A DNA stretch of 64,000 nucleotides from contig JAIRKE010000054.1 in assembly GCA_031260295.1 (NCBI GenBank), positions 62,001 to 126,000 on the forward strand, written 5' to 3'. Shown piece by piece: positions 26,451 to 34,769 of the stretch. The notes beneath the pieces were generated by a model. It was not told the origin of the DNA and made no database searches. It saw nothing but the letters and a program-made list of their open reading frames with translations. The number at the start of each line of letters is the position of its first letter. Position 1 is the stretch's first letter. Both the position numbers and the translations under genes were made by a program. The stretch comes from Azonexus sp. Lineage in GTDB: Bacteria; Pseudomonadota; Gammaproteobacteria; Burkholderiales; Rhodocyclaceae.

Positions 26451-27299
26451 ATGAAATTCCTTCGCGCATTGGCTATCGTTGTTGCCGTCATGTTTTTGAC
26501 CGGTTTCCTGATTCACGTAAGCGGTTGTGCGAATAGGGCGTTTTATTACCCCACGAAAACCATTTACAGCACACCTGACCAAGCAGGTATTTCCTATGAG
26601 GCGGTAACCTTCAAGAGCGCCGACGGTACCAAACTCACGGGCTGGTTCATGCCGGCAAAGGATGTTGCAGATTCGCGCCAGGCCAAAGGCACGGTCATTC
26701 ATTTTCACGGCAACGCGGAGAACATGACATCACACTGGCAATTCGTCGGCTGGCTGACAGCGCGTGGTTTCAACGTTTTTGTTTTCGATTATCGCGGCTA
26801 CGGCGCCTCAGAAGGAACACCATCGCCGGCAGGTTGCTTCGAGGACAGCAATGCGGCGATAGATTACGTGCGTTCGCGCCCTGATGTGGATCCGACACGG
26901 CTGCTGGTTTTTGGCCAGAGTCTTGGCGGTAACAATGCCATCGCAGCAGTCGGTGCGGGCAACCGGGCAGGCATTCGTGCGCTCGCCGAGGAAGCCACAT
27001 TTTTTTCCTACCCGAGTATCGCCAACGACAAGATTGCCAGCGCAGGGGTGCTGGTTGGCGACCATTACAGCGCAAAAAACTATATCGCAGCCATTTCATC
27101 GATTCCGCTGCTGATCATTCACGGCACGGCCGACGAGGTCGTGCCCTATTCGCACGCAACACGCTTGTTTGCCACAGCCAAGGAGCCGAAGCAACTCATC
27201 ACGGTCGAAGGCGGTGGCCACCTTGAGGCCATGATGCACAAAGAAAGCTTGTACCGCGATGCATTGACGAAGTTTTTCGAGGACGCGCTGGCGAAATGA
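26451..27299 (+). CDS. Alpha/beta-hydrolase, probable lipoprotein
   Basis: Serine hydrolase of 282 residues with an N-terminal export segment ending in a lipobox-like VSGC (Cys at about 26), so probably membrane-tethered outside the cytoplasm. Catalytic triad: nucleophile in GQSLGG, Asp in HGTADEVVP and His in GGGHLEAM; the oxyanion region is HFHGNAEN. The family (ABHD17/YfhR-like) includes esterases and peptidases; substrate unknown. It is more AT-rich than the neighbours and sits between inverted repeats at 26370 and 27340, which suggests it was inserted between components 2 and 3. Confidence 0.85.
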   Translation: MKFLRALAIVVAVMFLTGFLIHVSGCANRAFYYPTKTIYSTPDQAGISYEAVTFKSADGTKLTGWFMPAKDVADSRQAKGTVIHFHGNAENMTSHWQFVGWLTARGFNVFVFDYRGYGASEGTPSPAGCFEDSNAAIDYVRSRPDVDPTRLLVFGQSLGGNNAIAAVGAGNRAGIRALAEEATFFSYPSIANDKIASAGVLVGDHYSAKNYIAAISSIPLLIIHGTADEVVPYSHATRLFATAKEPKQLITVEGGGHLEAMMHKESLYRDALTKFFEDALAK

Positions 27300-27339
27300 T
27301 TGTCGGCGATGAAAGAGAGGAAGCGCATAGCTTATAGGC

Positions 27340-27363
27340 TGGGATGAAGCCCCGCGTAATCCC
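27340..27363. repeat. Right inverted repeat flanking the hydrolase gene
   Basis: Partner of 26370-26393, in opposite orientation (starts TGGGATGAAGC, ends CGTAATCCC). If the segment between the repeats is removed, the component 2 stop and the AAA+ ATPase start would be only about 90 bases apart. Confidence 0.65.
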
Positions 27364-27401
27364 GGCAATTCTTGCCACCAAAACATGAAGCCACCCCTAC
27401 C

Positions 27402-29252
27402 ATGACCGCCCCCCTCCAACCCCGCTGGCTATCCGACGTAGCGCGCACGCTGCCCATTCGCTCGCAGTTCGTCATTTCCGGCAACATCCGCGACACTTTT
27501 CTGGCCAGCGTGTCGGGCCAGACGGCTCTGGTGCCGCTTCAGCGCGCGCTGTGGGAAACGCTGCGCGCGGCGGGCTTTGGCTGCATGTTGGTGTATGACC
27601 CGGCGGACGGCATTCGCGCCTACCCGGACGCACCTGAGCAGCGCCAACTGGCTGAGCGGCTGTTTGGCCTGAAGCTCTCTGACGGCGCGCAGATGTTGAG
27701 CCTGGAATCGCTGACCAACCTGATGCGCAAGCTAACAACCGAGCGTCAGGCGCGTTGCGCGCTGGTGCTGGACTTTGCCTCGCGCCTGACGCGCCAGCCC
27801 AGCCAGCTGTCTGATGCCGAGCAGCGCTTTTTTGTGGTCGCGGAAAAGCTTTCGCTCCATGCCGCGCCCATCGTGCCGGTGGCGCCGGTCGAAGGCGGCG
27901 GCGCGCCGCTGTTCAACCCGGTGATCTGGCTGCTCAATCGCGCGCAGGATTTGCCCTCGTGGCTCACGCTCGACAGCGAGCGCGTGGCCAGCTTGGTGAT
28001 CCCCAGGCCCGATTACGAAATGCGCATGGCAGCGGCGCGCCAACTCGCGCCGTTGTTTGCCGGCTTCGAGCAGGCCGCGCCGCCGGCGCGCGAGCGCTTT
28101 CTGAAATCGTTTGCCGACGGCACTGAGGGCATGACGCTCAGTGCCTTGGCCGATATCACGCAACTGGCCGGCTGCCAACAGCTGGGCGTGGCCGATATCG
28201 AGGACGCCGTGCGCTGCTTCAAAGTGGGTGCGCTCGACAATCCCTGGAAAAAGGACTATCTGCGCGAGAAAGTGCGCGATGCGCAAGCGACGATCGAAGA
28301 GCGCGTCAAGGGTCAGCACGCCGCCGTGGTCAAGACGCTGGACATTCTCAAGCGTTCCATCATCGGCCTGACGGGCGCGCAGGCGCGCTCCGGCGGCAAC
28401 CGCCCGCGCGGCGTGCTGTTTTTTGCCGGGCCGAGCGGCGTGGGCAAGACGGAACTCGCCAAGACGCTGACGCAACTGATCTTCGGCAACGAAAGCGCTT
28501 ACCTGCGCTTCGACATGAGCGAATTCGCCGAAGAGCACACCGGCGCGCGCCTCTTGGGCGCGCCGCCGGGCTATGTCGGCTTCGACGCTGGCGGCGAGCT
28601 GACCAACGCGGTACGCGAAAAACCCTTTTCGGTGGTGCTGTTCGACGAGATCGAAAAAGCGCACCCGCGCATCCTCGACAAGTTCCTGCAAATCCTGGAA
28701 GACGGGCGGCTGACCGACGGGCGCGGCGACACCGCCTATTTTTCCGAAAGCATCATCGTTTTTACCTCCAACCTCGGCATTTTCGTCGAAGACGCCCACG
28801 GCCAGCGGGTGCAAAACGTCAAGCCCGGCGACAGCTATGAAACCGTGGAAGCACGCGTGCGCGGCGCGATTGGCGACTACTTCAAGTTCCGCCTGTCGCG
28901 CCCCGAAATCCTCAACCGCATCGGCGACAACATCGTCGTCTTCAACTTCATCACGCCCGAAGTCGGCGAGCAGATTTTCGACGGCATGTTGCGCAACATC
29001 GCGCAGCGCCTGCGCGACGAATTGAAGCTGCGCCTGACCATGACCGCCGACATCCGCAACAAGCTGCTGGCGCGCTGCACGCAGGATCTGTCCAACGGCG
29101 GGCGAGGCATCGGCAACGTGCTCGAATCGGCCTTCATCAACCCCTTGTCGCGCGCGCTGTTCGAGCATTCACTGGAAGGCAAGCAAACCGTAGCCGTTAC
29201 CGGCATCGCCGAGATGGACAAGGTGGTGACGCTGACGTTGCGGGTGGATTGA
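27402..29252 (+). CDS. ClpB/ClpA-like AAA+ ATPase with degenerate N-terminal ATPase-like domain (candidate system, component 3)
   Basis: A 616-residue unfoldase-type ATPase. Residues 1-280 look like a diverged AAA module (FVISGNIRD at 23-31, Walker-B-like CALVLDF) without a Walker A. Residues 300-616 match the second ATPase ring of ClpA/ClpB: Walker A GPSGVGKT (343-350), pore loop GAPPGYVG (386-393), Walker B VVLFDE (411-416), sensor 1 in TSN (455-457) and a C-terminal small domain. The ClpB middle domain, N-terminal substrate domain and ClpP-binding loop are not seen. ATG 27402 is preferred over an in-frame TTG at 27372. Its partner genes suggest remodelling of a specific complex. Confidence 0.85.
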   Translation: MTAPLQPRWLSDVARTLPIRSQFVISGNIRDTFLASVSGQTALVPLQRALWETLRAAGFGCMLVYDPADGIRAYPDAPEQRQLAERLFGLKLSDGAQMLSLESLTNLMRKLTTERQARCALVLDFASRLTRQPSQLSDAEQRFFVVAEKLSLHAAPIVPVAPVEGGGAPLFNPVIWLLNRAQDLPSWLTLDSERVASLVIPRPDYEMRMAAARQLAPLFAGFEQAAPPARERFLKSFADGTEGMTLSALADITQLAGCQQLGVADIEDAVRCFKVGALDNPWKKDYLREKVRDAQATIEERVKGQHAAVVKTLDILKRSIIGLTGAQARSGGNRPRGVLFFAGPSGVGKTELAKTLTQLIFGNESAYLRFDMSEFAEEHTGARLLGAPPGYVGFDAGGELTNAVREKPFSVVLFDEIEKAHPRILDKFLQILEDGRLTDGRGDTAYFSESIIVFTSNLGIFVEDAHGQRVQNVKPGDSYETVEARVRGAIGDYFKFRLSRPEILNRIGDNIVVFNFITPEVGEQIFDGMLRNIAQRLRDELKLRLTMTADIRNKLLARCTQDLSNGGRGIGNVLESAFINPLSRALFEHSLEGKQTVAVTGIAEMDKVVTLTLRVD

Positions 29253-29296
29253 TGGCGGGCGCTGCTGGCCGTAAACCGTGAGCAGCGTGCCCGCGC

Positions 29297-30169
29297 CTAC
29301 GGGAGCAGCGCGCGAACGAAGTTGGGCAGGGCCAGCGCCGCGCAGTGCATCGCGCCGTTGTAATACTGAAGGTCGTGGATGCCGCGCTCTTGCAGTCGCG
29401 CATCGACGGATTCAGCGCTCAGGCGGCGCGGGTCGGCCTGCTGCGAGCACAGCGCCATCAGCCACAGCCCGCCATACAGCGGCACCGAGGTCAGGTAGGG
29501 GATGACGTTGCCGAAAGCCTGGCGCAGGCCGAGCAGCGTCTCGCGGATGCGTTGCGGACTGGCCAGCGGACTGGCGATGTGCAGCGTCATGATGCCGCCT
29601 TCGCCCAAGCGGGCGGCACAGGCGCGATAGAACTCCGGGGTGTACAGCAGGGTGGATGGGCCGCCCGGATCGGTGAGATCGAGCACAATCAGGTCGAACG
29701 GCTCGGCGCTGGCCTGGACGTAGGCAAAGCCGTCTTCGATTTTCAGCGTCAGGCGCGGATCGTCGAGGCTGCCGCGATGCACACCCTGCAAGTGGCGGCG
29801 GGCGACATCGACAACCGCCGGGTCGATCTCCACCAGCGTGACGCGCTCGATGCCGGGGTGCTTGAGCAGTTCCTCGGCCGAACCGCCGTCACCGCCGCCG
29901 ATGATGAGGACGCGGCGCGGCGCATCGTGCGTGATGGCGGCCATGTGGACGAGATTTTCGTGGTAGAAAAACTCGTCTTTTTCCGACGTCATGAAATGGC
30001 CGTCCAGCCGCAGCAGCGTGCCAAAGGATTCCGAGTCATGCACCTCGATCGCTTGCAGCCCCGAATGAAAGGCTTCGCGCCGCTTGGCCGAACGGATGGA
30101 AAAACCCCAGTCGGGCGCAAGCCATTCCGTCAGGGCATCCGCCGGGGCGGGAAGCCGCGGTTCAGCCAT
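29297..30169 (-). CDS. speE: Spermidine synthase
   Basis: Transfers aminopropyl from decarboxylated SAM to putrescine. The 290-residue protein shows FMTSEKDEFFYHENLVHM, the nucleotide motif IIGGGDGGSAEE, EIDPAVVDVARR and the catalytic region VLDLTDPGGPST. Its start overlaps the end of speD by eight bases, so the two polyamine enzymes are coupled. The pair runs opposite to, and splits, the surrounding candidate system. Confidence 0.93.
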   Translation of the reverse strand: MAEPRLPAPADALTEWLAPDWGFSIRSAKRREAFHSGLQAIEVHDSESFGTLLRLDGHFMTSEKDEFFYHENLVHMAAITHDAPRRVLIIGGGDGGSAEELLKHPGIERVTLVEIDPAVVDVARRHLQGVHRGSLDDPRLTLKIEDGFAYVQASAEPFDLIVLDLTDPGGPSTLLYTPEFYRACAARLGEGGIMTLHIASPLASPQRIRETLLGLRQAFGNVIPYLTSVPLYGGLWLMALCSQQADPRRLSAESVDARLQERGIHDLQYYNGAMHCAALALPNFVRALLP

Positions 30170-30527
30170 CCTTGCCGCCTCGCTGGATTTTCTGGAAATG
30201 CGCGCGGGCTGGCTCGAAAACGGCTTCGATCAGGTCGTAGAGCTTTTGCGCCTTGGCGCCGTTATCAGTCGTGTAATTGCAGACATACACGTCGATGGTG
30301 ACGAAGCCGGATTCCGGCCAAGTATGAATCGTCAGGTGCGATTCGGCCAGGATCACCGCGCCGGTGACGCCATGCGGTTCGAACTGGAAAAACCGCTCTC
30401 CGACGGAGTTCAGCCCGCTGGCGGCGACAGCCTCCAGGCAAACTTGGCGCAATGCCTCGGCGCGGTTGAACTCCGGCGTGTGGGTATGACAGCCATACCA
30501 CTCTCCCAACAGATGGATACCGTCCAT
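30162..30527 (-). CDS. speD: S-adenosylmethionine decarboxylase proenzyme
   Basis: Makes the aminopropyl donor for SpeE. The 121-residue protein is the short, self-processing prokaryotic class 1B form: cleavage before Ser in LAESHLTIHTWPE produces the pyruvoyl cofactor, with the catalytic Cys expected in VYVCNYTT. ATG 30527 has GGGGGAGA upstream; the 28 codons before it are unlikely to be translated. Confidence 0.93.
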   Translation of the reverse strand: MDGIHLLGEWYGCHTHTPEFNRAEALRQVCLEAVAASGLNSVGERFFQFEPHGVTGAVILAESHLTIHTWPESGFVTIDVYVCNYTTDNGAKAQKLYDLIEAVFEPARAHFQKIQRGGKDG

Positions 30528-30740
30528 GCTTTTCTCCCCCTGTGAAGGAAACCCCCTGCCTTCGCGCACCAGAACATCCACGGCGCGAATGGGCGGCAAG
30601 AGCACCCACAAACCTCCGGCAAGCCGAAGAAACCACGCATTGTCCTATAAAATGCAGCCGGCGCGCAGCACGAAGCGCCCACTTCGCATCGCCAGAAACG
30701 ATTTTCGAGTAGCTAGAGGCTTCAGGCACCACCGTAACCC
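30528..30740. other. Divergent intergenic region, speD / radical SAM gene
   Basis: This 213-base gap between oppositely oriented starts must hold both promoters. A TATAAA box occurs around 30648, but I cannot assign convincing -35 partners on either strand. No gene, hairpin or known riboswitch was recognised. Confidence 0.3.
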
Positions 30741-31385
30741 GTGAATATCTCCATCAACAAGGCGCATTTTCCCGTCACGGTGCTGGGGCCGGGGCGGCGC
30801 ATTGGCATTTGGTTGCAAGGCTGTTCCATCGGCTGCAAGGGCTGCGTGTCGCGCGATACCTGGGCGCAAGAGGCCGGTAGGGTGATGCGCGTGGCGGATT
30901 TACTGGACTGGTGCGAAGAGGTTAGCGGCAACGTGCTGGATGGCGTGACCATCAGCGGCGGCGAGCCTTTCGAGCAGCCGGCGGCGCTGGATCGGCTGCT
31001 GCGCGGACTGGCGCGCTGGCGCAAGCGGCAAGGGCTGGATTTCGACATTCTCTGCTACAGCGGCTACCCGCTGGCGACGCTGCGCTCGCGCCATACGGCG
31101 CTGCTGGGCCGGCTCGATGCCGTGATCGCCGAGCCGTATGTCGATGCGCTGCCGAGCGAGCATCCCTGGTGCGGTTCGTCCAACCAGCAGCCGGTGGCGC
31201 TGTCAAAGCGCGGCGAGCAGCGTTATGCGAGTTCGCCCAACCCCGCCGGCAAGCGCATTCAGGCGCTGGCCGATGGGCAGCGCATCTGGTACGTGGGCAT
31301 TCCCGCGCGCGGTGACATGGCCCGGCTGGAGGCGTTGTGCCACGAGCGCGGGGTGGATTTCGCGCAAGTTTCCTGGAGATCCTGA
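30741..31385 (+). CDS. NrdG-like radical SAM / 4Fe-4S single-cluster protein (candidate system, component 4)
   Basis: A 214-residue protein with the radical-SAM cluster motif CSIGCKGC (Cys28, Cys32, Cys35) and ISGGEP (about 71-76), closest in design to the anaerobic ribonucleotide reductase activase and other glycyl-radical activases. No nrdD or glycyl-radical enzyme is nearby, so it probably modifies or senses something for the neighbouring proteins. The C-terminal third (SSNQQPVALSKRGEQRYASS) is extra compared with NrdG. It starts at GTG 30741 without a clear ribosome binding site. Its stop overlaps the ATG of the kinase gene (TGATG), so the two are coupled. Confidence 0.8.
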   Translation: MNISINKAHFPVTVLGPGRRIGIWLQGCSIGCKGCVSRDTWAQEAGRVMRVADLLDWCEEVSGNVLDGVTISGGEPFEQPAALDRLLRGLARWRKRQGLDFDILCYSGYPLATLRSRHTALLGRLDAVIAEPYVDALPSEHPWCGSSNQQPVALSKRGEQRYASSPNPAGKRIQALADGQRIWYVGIPARGDMARLEALCHERGVDFAQVSWRS

Positions 31386-33817
31386 TGAGTGCCGACCTGG
31401 TGCGCGTATGCCCCGCCTGCGGCGCTCATCAGCCGCCCGACCGGATGCGCTGCGATTGCGGCACGCTGCTGTTCGGCGTAGACCTGACACGGCCTCCGGC
31501 GGCGGATACCGCCACCAGCGCGCCCGAAGTACCACCAGCCACCCCGTCAGCCGCCGCGCAGGTGCGCTGCCCGCATGCAGATTGCGACCAGCCAAACCTG
31601 GCGGGCAGCCGCATTTGCCTGTACTGCAATCGCCCTTTGAATGTAGACGCGGCGGCGCCCGCCGCCGAATCCCGAACCGCGCCCGCCCTGCTGCAACTGC
31701 CTGCTGCCCTGCGGGCGCGCTACCGCGTGCTGGAAGCGTTCAAGGCCAGCGGCGCGGAGGCAGACATCCTGCTGGTGGAGCGCAGCCCGTCCGAAAGCCA
31801 AACCTCGGCCCCCCTGGTCGCCAAGATTTACCGCCAGGGCATCCTGCCCAGTAGCGAGGTGCAGGCGCGCATTGCCAGGGTCGATGCGCGCCATCGCGTC
31901 ACCATGTTCGAGACCGGGCTATCCGATGGTCACGCTTACGAGGTGATGGAGTATTGCGCGCATGGCTCCCTGCGCCAGCACCTGAACGGGCAGGCGCAGC
32001 CCTCGGCCTTCATCGCCGAAGTGATCGGCGAAATGGCCGGCGCCTTGCAGGCCGTGCACGCGGCGGCGCTGGTACACCGCGACGTGAAGCCCGAAAACGT
32101 ACTGCTGCGCAGCGAGCAGCCGCTGGATCTGGTGCTGACCGATTTCAGCACCGCCTCCGCCATCGACGCCACCCAGCGTTTTACCGGCATGGCGCGCACC
32201 CTGCTCTATGCCGCGCCCGAGGCGCTGTCGGGCGTGCTCGACGCCAAGGCCGACTACTGGGCGCTGGGCATAATGCTGCTGGAGATGGCGACCGGCGCGC
32301 ATCCGTTTCGCGGCCTGTCGGATGCCGTCATCCTGCATCACCTGAGCACGCGCGCCATGGATGTCAGCGGCGTCGCCGACGTCCGTCTGCGCCTGCTGCT
32401 GAGCGGCCTGCTGCTGCGCGATCCCAAGCGGCGCTGGGGAGCGCCTGAAGTCAGCCGCTGGCTGGCCGGCGATACGAATTTGCCGAGCGCCACGGAGCGG
32501 CATGGCGAACCCGGCTTCGCCCAACCCTACGCCGTGCTGGGCGAACGCTGCACCACGCCGGAGCAGTTGGCCGTCGCCTTCGCCCGGCATTGGCAGGCCG
32601 GGGTGGCCGATCTGGATAGCAGCCAACTGCTGCGCTGGTTCACCAATGTGCACAAAGACCAGAACGCCGTGCGCCTGCTGCTAGGGCTGCGCCACGACAG
32701 TGGCCTCAACGTCGATCAACAATTGCTGCGCTTCATCCTGCATTACGCGCCCGGCATTCCACCCATGTGGCAAGGCCGGGGGATCGAGTTGCCGGCCTTG
32801 CTGGCGCAAGCGAGCCTGGCCCTGCGGGGCGACGAAACCGCCGGCGAGTGGCTGACCCAGCTTTATCGCCAGCGCGTGCTCGACGCTTACGCCGCCGCCG
32901 GCAATGCGCAGTTGGCTGAACTGGCCGAGCGCTGGAATGCCGGCGTCGACAGCTTCAATACCGCCTGGCAGGCGTGCGTGGCGCTGCTGCGCAGCCACAA
33001 CGAAGCAGCAGCGCCCGATCCAGGGCGGGTGGTGAGCTACGACGACGTGGTATACGGCCGGCACGGCAGCGCCGATCCCGCGCCGCCGCCGCCCGCCGTG
33101 CTGCACCCGCGCCTGCTGGCGGCGGCCTATGACCCCGCATGGGTCGAGCGTCTACGCGGCAAACTGGCGCGCGAGTGGGCCGCGCTGGCCATGCAGCACC
33201 CACGACTTGCCGATCCGGGCGACCCCGGCGCCATGACGCCCGCGCAATTGCTGGCCTGCCAGGCCCTGCTGCCCGAATTGCGCAAGACGGTCGAGCGGCA
33301 AACGCGCGAGGAGGCGCAGCGCCGGCAGCGGCAGGAAAAGACAAGTGCTGAACTGCGCACCGCGTTTCGGGCCAATCTGGCAAAGATCGGCATGCACGCG
33401 CGCCGGGTGGCTTTCCTGTTTCCCGACACCGTTTCCTTGCGCCGGGCGCTACGCGAGCACGCGGACTTGATGGCACGCATCCGCGCCCACGACGACATCG
33501 ACGAAGAATGGCTCGCCCTGCGCCGGCAAGCGCTACGCAGCGAACCCGTGGCGCAGCGCCTGCGCGATCTATGCGACCGCCTGAGCGAGCGCGCCACCGC
33601 CAACGCCGGCTGGTTCGGCCGGGAAACCTCCACTTACGGCTTCGTAGCACTGTTCGTGTTCTGGATGCTGCGCTTCGTCGGCGGCATACTGTTCCTGCTG
33701 GCCACGATTGTCGGCGCTGCCCTCTGGCGCCGCCTGCCCGTGCTGCAAATGGTGCGGGACATCCGCCGCCTGGGCCGGAGCATCCAGCCCGACTCGCGGC
33801 AGACAAGGCAGGACTGA
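31385..33817 (+). CDS. Zinc-ribbon Ser/Thr protein kinase with C-terminal membrane anchor (candidate system, component 5)
   Basis: An 810-residue multidomain protein. Two N-terminal zinc-ribbon-like units (CPACGAH..CDCG, then CPHADCDQ..CLYC) precede a Hanks-type kinase domain (about 110-375) with lysine in LVAKIYR and catalytic loop HRDVKPEN (Asp233). The metal-binding motif is DFS (253-255) instead of DFG. Then follow a large helical region, a coiled coil near 640-665 (RQTREEAQRRQRQEK) and a hydrophobic membrane segment near 760-785. The kinase is thus placed at the inner membrane facing the cytoplasm. The ATG overlaps the previous stop. Targets unknown; the linked AAA+ ATPase and coiled-coil protein are candidates. 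Confidence 0.85.
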   Translation: MSADLVRVCPACGAHQPPDRMRCDCGTLLFGVDLTRPPAADTATSAPEVPPATPSAAAQVRCPHADCDQPNLAGSRICLYCNRPLNVDAAAPAAESRTAPALLQLPAALRARYRVLEAFKASGAEADILLVERSPSESQTSAPLVAKIYRQGILPSSEVQARIARVDARHRVTMFETGLSDGHAYEVMEYCAHGSLRQHLNGQAQPSAFIAEVIGEMAGALQAVHAAALVHRDVKPENVLLRSEQPLDLVLTDFSTASAIDATQRFTGMARTLLYAAPEALSGVLDAKADYWALGIMLLEMATGAHPFRGLSDAVILHHLSTRAMDVSGVADVRLRLLLSGLLLRDPKRRWGAPEVSRWLAGDTNLPSATERHGEPGFAQPYAVLGERCTTPEQLAVAFARHWQAGVADLDSSQLLRWFTNVHKDQNAVRLLLGLRHDSGLNVDQQLLRFILHYAPGIPPMWQGRGIELPALLAQASLALRGDETAGEWLTQLYRQRVLDAYAAAGNAQLAELAERWNAGVDSFNTAWQACVALLRSHNEAAAPDPGRVVSYDDVVYGRHGSADPAPPPPAVLHPRLLAAAYDPAWVERLRGKLAREWAALAMQHPRLADPGDPGAMTPAQLLACQALLPELRKTVERQTREEAQRRQRQEKTSAELRTAFRANLAKIGMHARRVAFLFPDTVSLRRALREHADLMARIRAHDDIDEEWLALRRQALRSEPVAQRLRDLCDRLSERATANAGWFGRETSTYGFVALFVFWMLRFVGGILFLLATIVGAALWRRLPVLQMVRDIRRLGRSIQPDSRQTRQD

Positions 33818-33844
33818 GCAAGCCCGCCAAGCGGCCCGAATCGT

Positions 33845-34765
33845 TCAACGGCCGTTGTCAGCCTGATTCGCAAGCGCAATGGACCCTTGCCGCGGCAGCG
33901 CCGCGAAATCCCAGTGTTGCCGCGCCCAGGTCCAGACCTCGGCCGGCCGCGATGACGCCAGTTCGGCCGGCGCGGGCTGGCCAAGAAAGCGCAGGGCGCG
34001 GAGCAGTTCCGCCGCCGCCCGGTTGCTGTCGAGGGCCGGCGCCCGCGTTTGTTTCGACAATTTTTCGCCGGCGGCATTGGCCGCCACCGGCAGGTGGGCG
34101 TAGCGCAGTTGCGGATAGCCGAGGCAGCGTTGCAGCCAGATCTGGCGCGGCGTCGAAGCGAGCAGGTCGGCGCCGCGCACGATGTCGGTGACGCCCTGCC
34201 AGGTGTCGTCGACGACCACCGCCAACTGGTAAGCGAACAGGCCGTCGGCGCGGCGCAGCACGAAATCGCCGACATCACTTTCCAGGCATTGCGCCTGCCG
34301 CCCTTGCAGGCGGTCGACGAAAGCCGTTTCCTCATCCGTGACGCGCAGCCGCCAGGCACGCGCTGCCCGCCCCGATGGCAGGCCAGCGCGGCAAATGCCG
34401 GGATAAGCCGGGCCGCCGTCGACCGCCGGTCGCATCGCCGAATCGGTGATTTCCTTGCGCGAACAGACGCAGGGGTAGGCTAAACCCGCCTGACGCAAAT
34501 GCTCCAGCGCGGCGGCGTAGGCATCGAGACGCTGGCTCTGCCAGAGCACCGGCCCATCCCACTCGAAACCGAAAGCCTCCAGCGTGCGCAGGATGTCATC
34601 TGCCGCCCCCGGCACATTGCGCGGCGTGTCGACGTCTTCCATGCGCAACAGCCACTCGCCGCCCTGGCAACGGGCGTCGAGGTAGCTGCCGACGGCGGCG
34701 ACGAGCGAGCCGAAATGCAGCGGCCCGGTCGGCGACGGCGCGAAGCGGCCGCGATAGCCGGTCAC
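33845..34765 (-). CDS. gluQ: Glutamyl-Q tRNA(Asp) synthetase
   Basis: Attaches glutamate to queuosine at position 34 of tRNA-Asp. The 306-residue protein resembles the catalytic half of glutamyl-tRNA synthetase (GRFAPSPTGPLHFGSL as the HIGH region, KLSKQ as the KMSKS region) but lacks the anticodon-binding domain. Zinc ligands are seen in YPCVCSRKE and YPGICRAG. Five bases separate its start from the end of the alcohol dehydrogenase gene. Confidence 0.94.
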   Translation of the reverse strand: MTGYRGRFAPSPTGPLHFGSLVAAVGSYLDARCQGGEWLLRMEDVDTPRNVPGAADDILRTLEAFGFEWDGPVLWQSQRLDAYAAALEHLRQAGLAYPCVCSRKEITDSAMRPAVDGGPAYPGICRAGLPSGRAARAWRLRVTDEETAFVDRLQGRQAQCLESDVGDFVLRRADGLFAYQLAVVVDDTWQGVTDIVRGADLLASTPRQIWLQRCLGYPQLRYAHLPVAANAAGEKLSKQTRAPALDSNRAAAELLRALRFLGQPAPAELASSRPAEVWTWARQHWDFAALPRQGSIALANQADNGR

Positions 34766-34769
34766 GCCC

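Noticed and set aside
27402-29252. AAA+ ATPase as housekeeping clpB or clpA
   Set aside because: The first ATPase module lacks a Walker A, and there is no Clp N-domain, middle domain or ClpP loop; length is well below ClpB.
30741-31385. Radical SAM gene as anaerobic ribonucleotide reductase activase nrdG
   Set aside because: No nrdD nearby, a longer C-terminus, and coupling to a kinase gene argue against a housekeeping nrdG.
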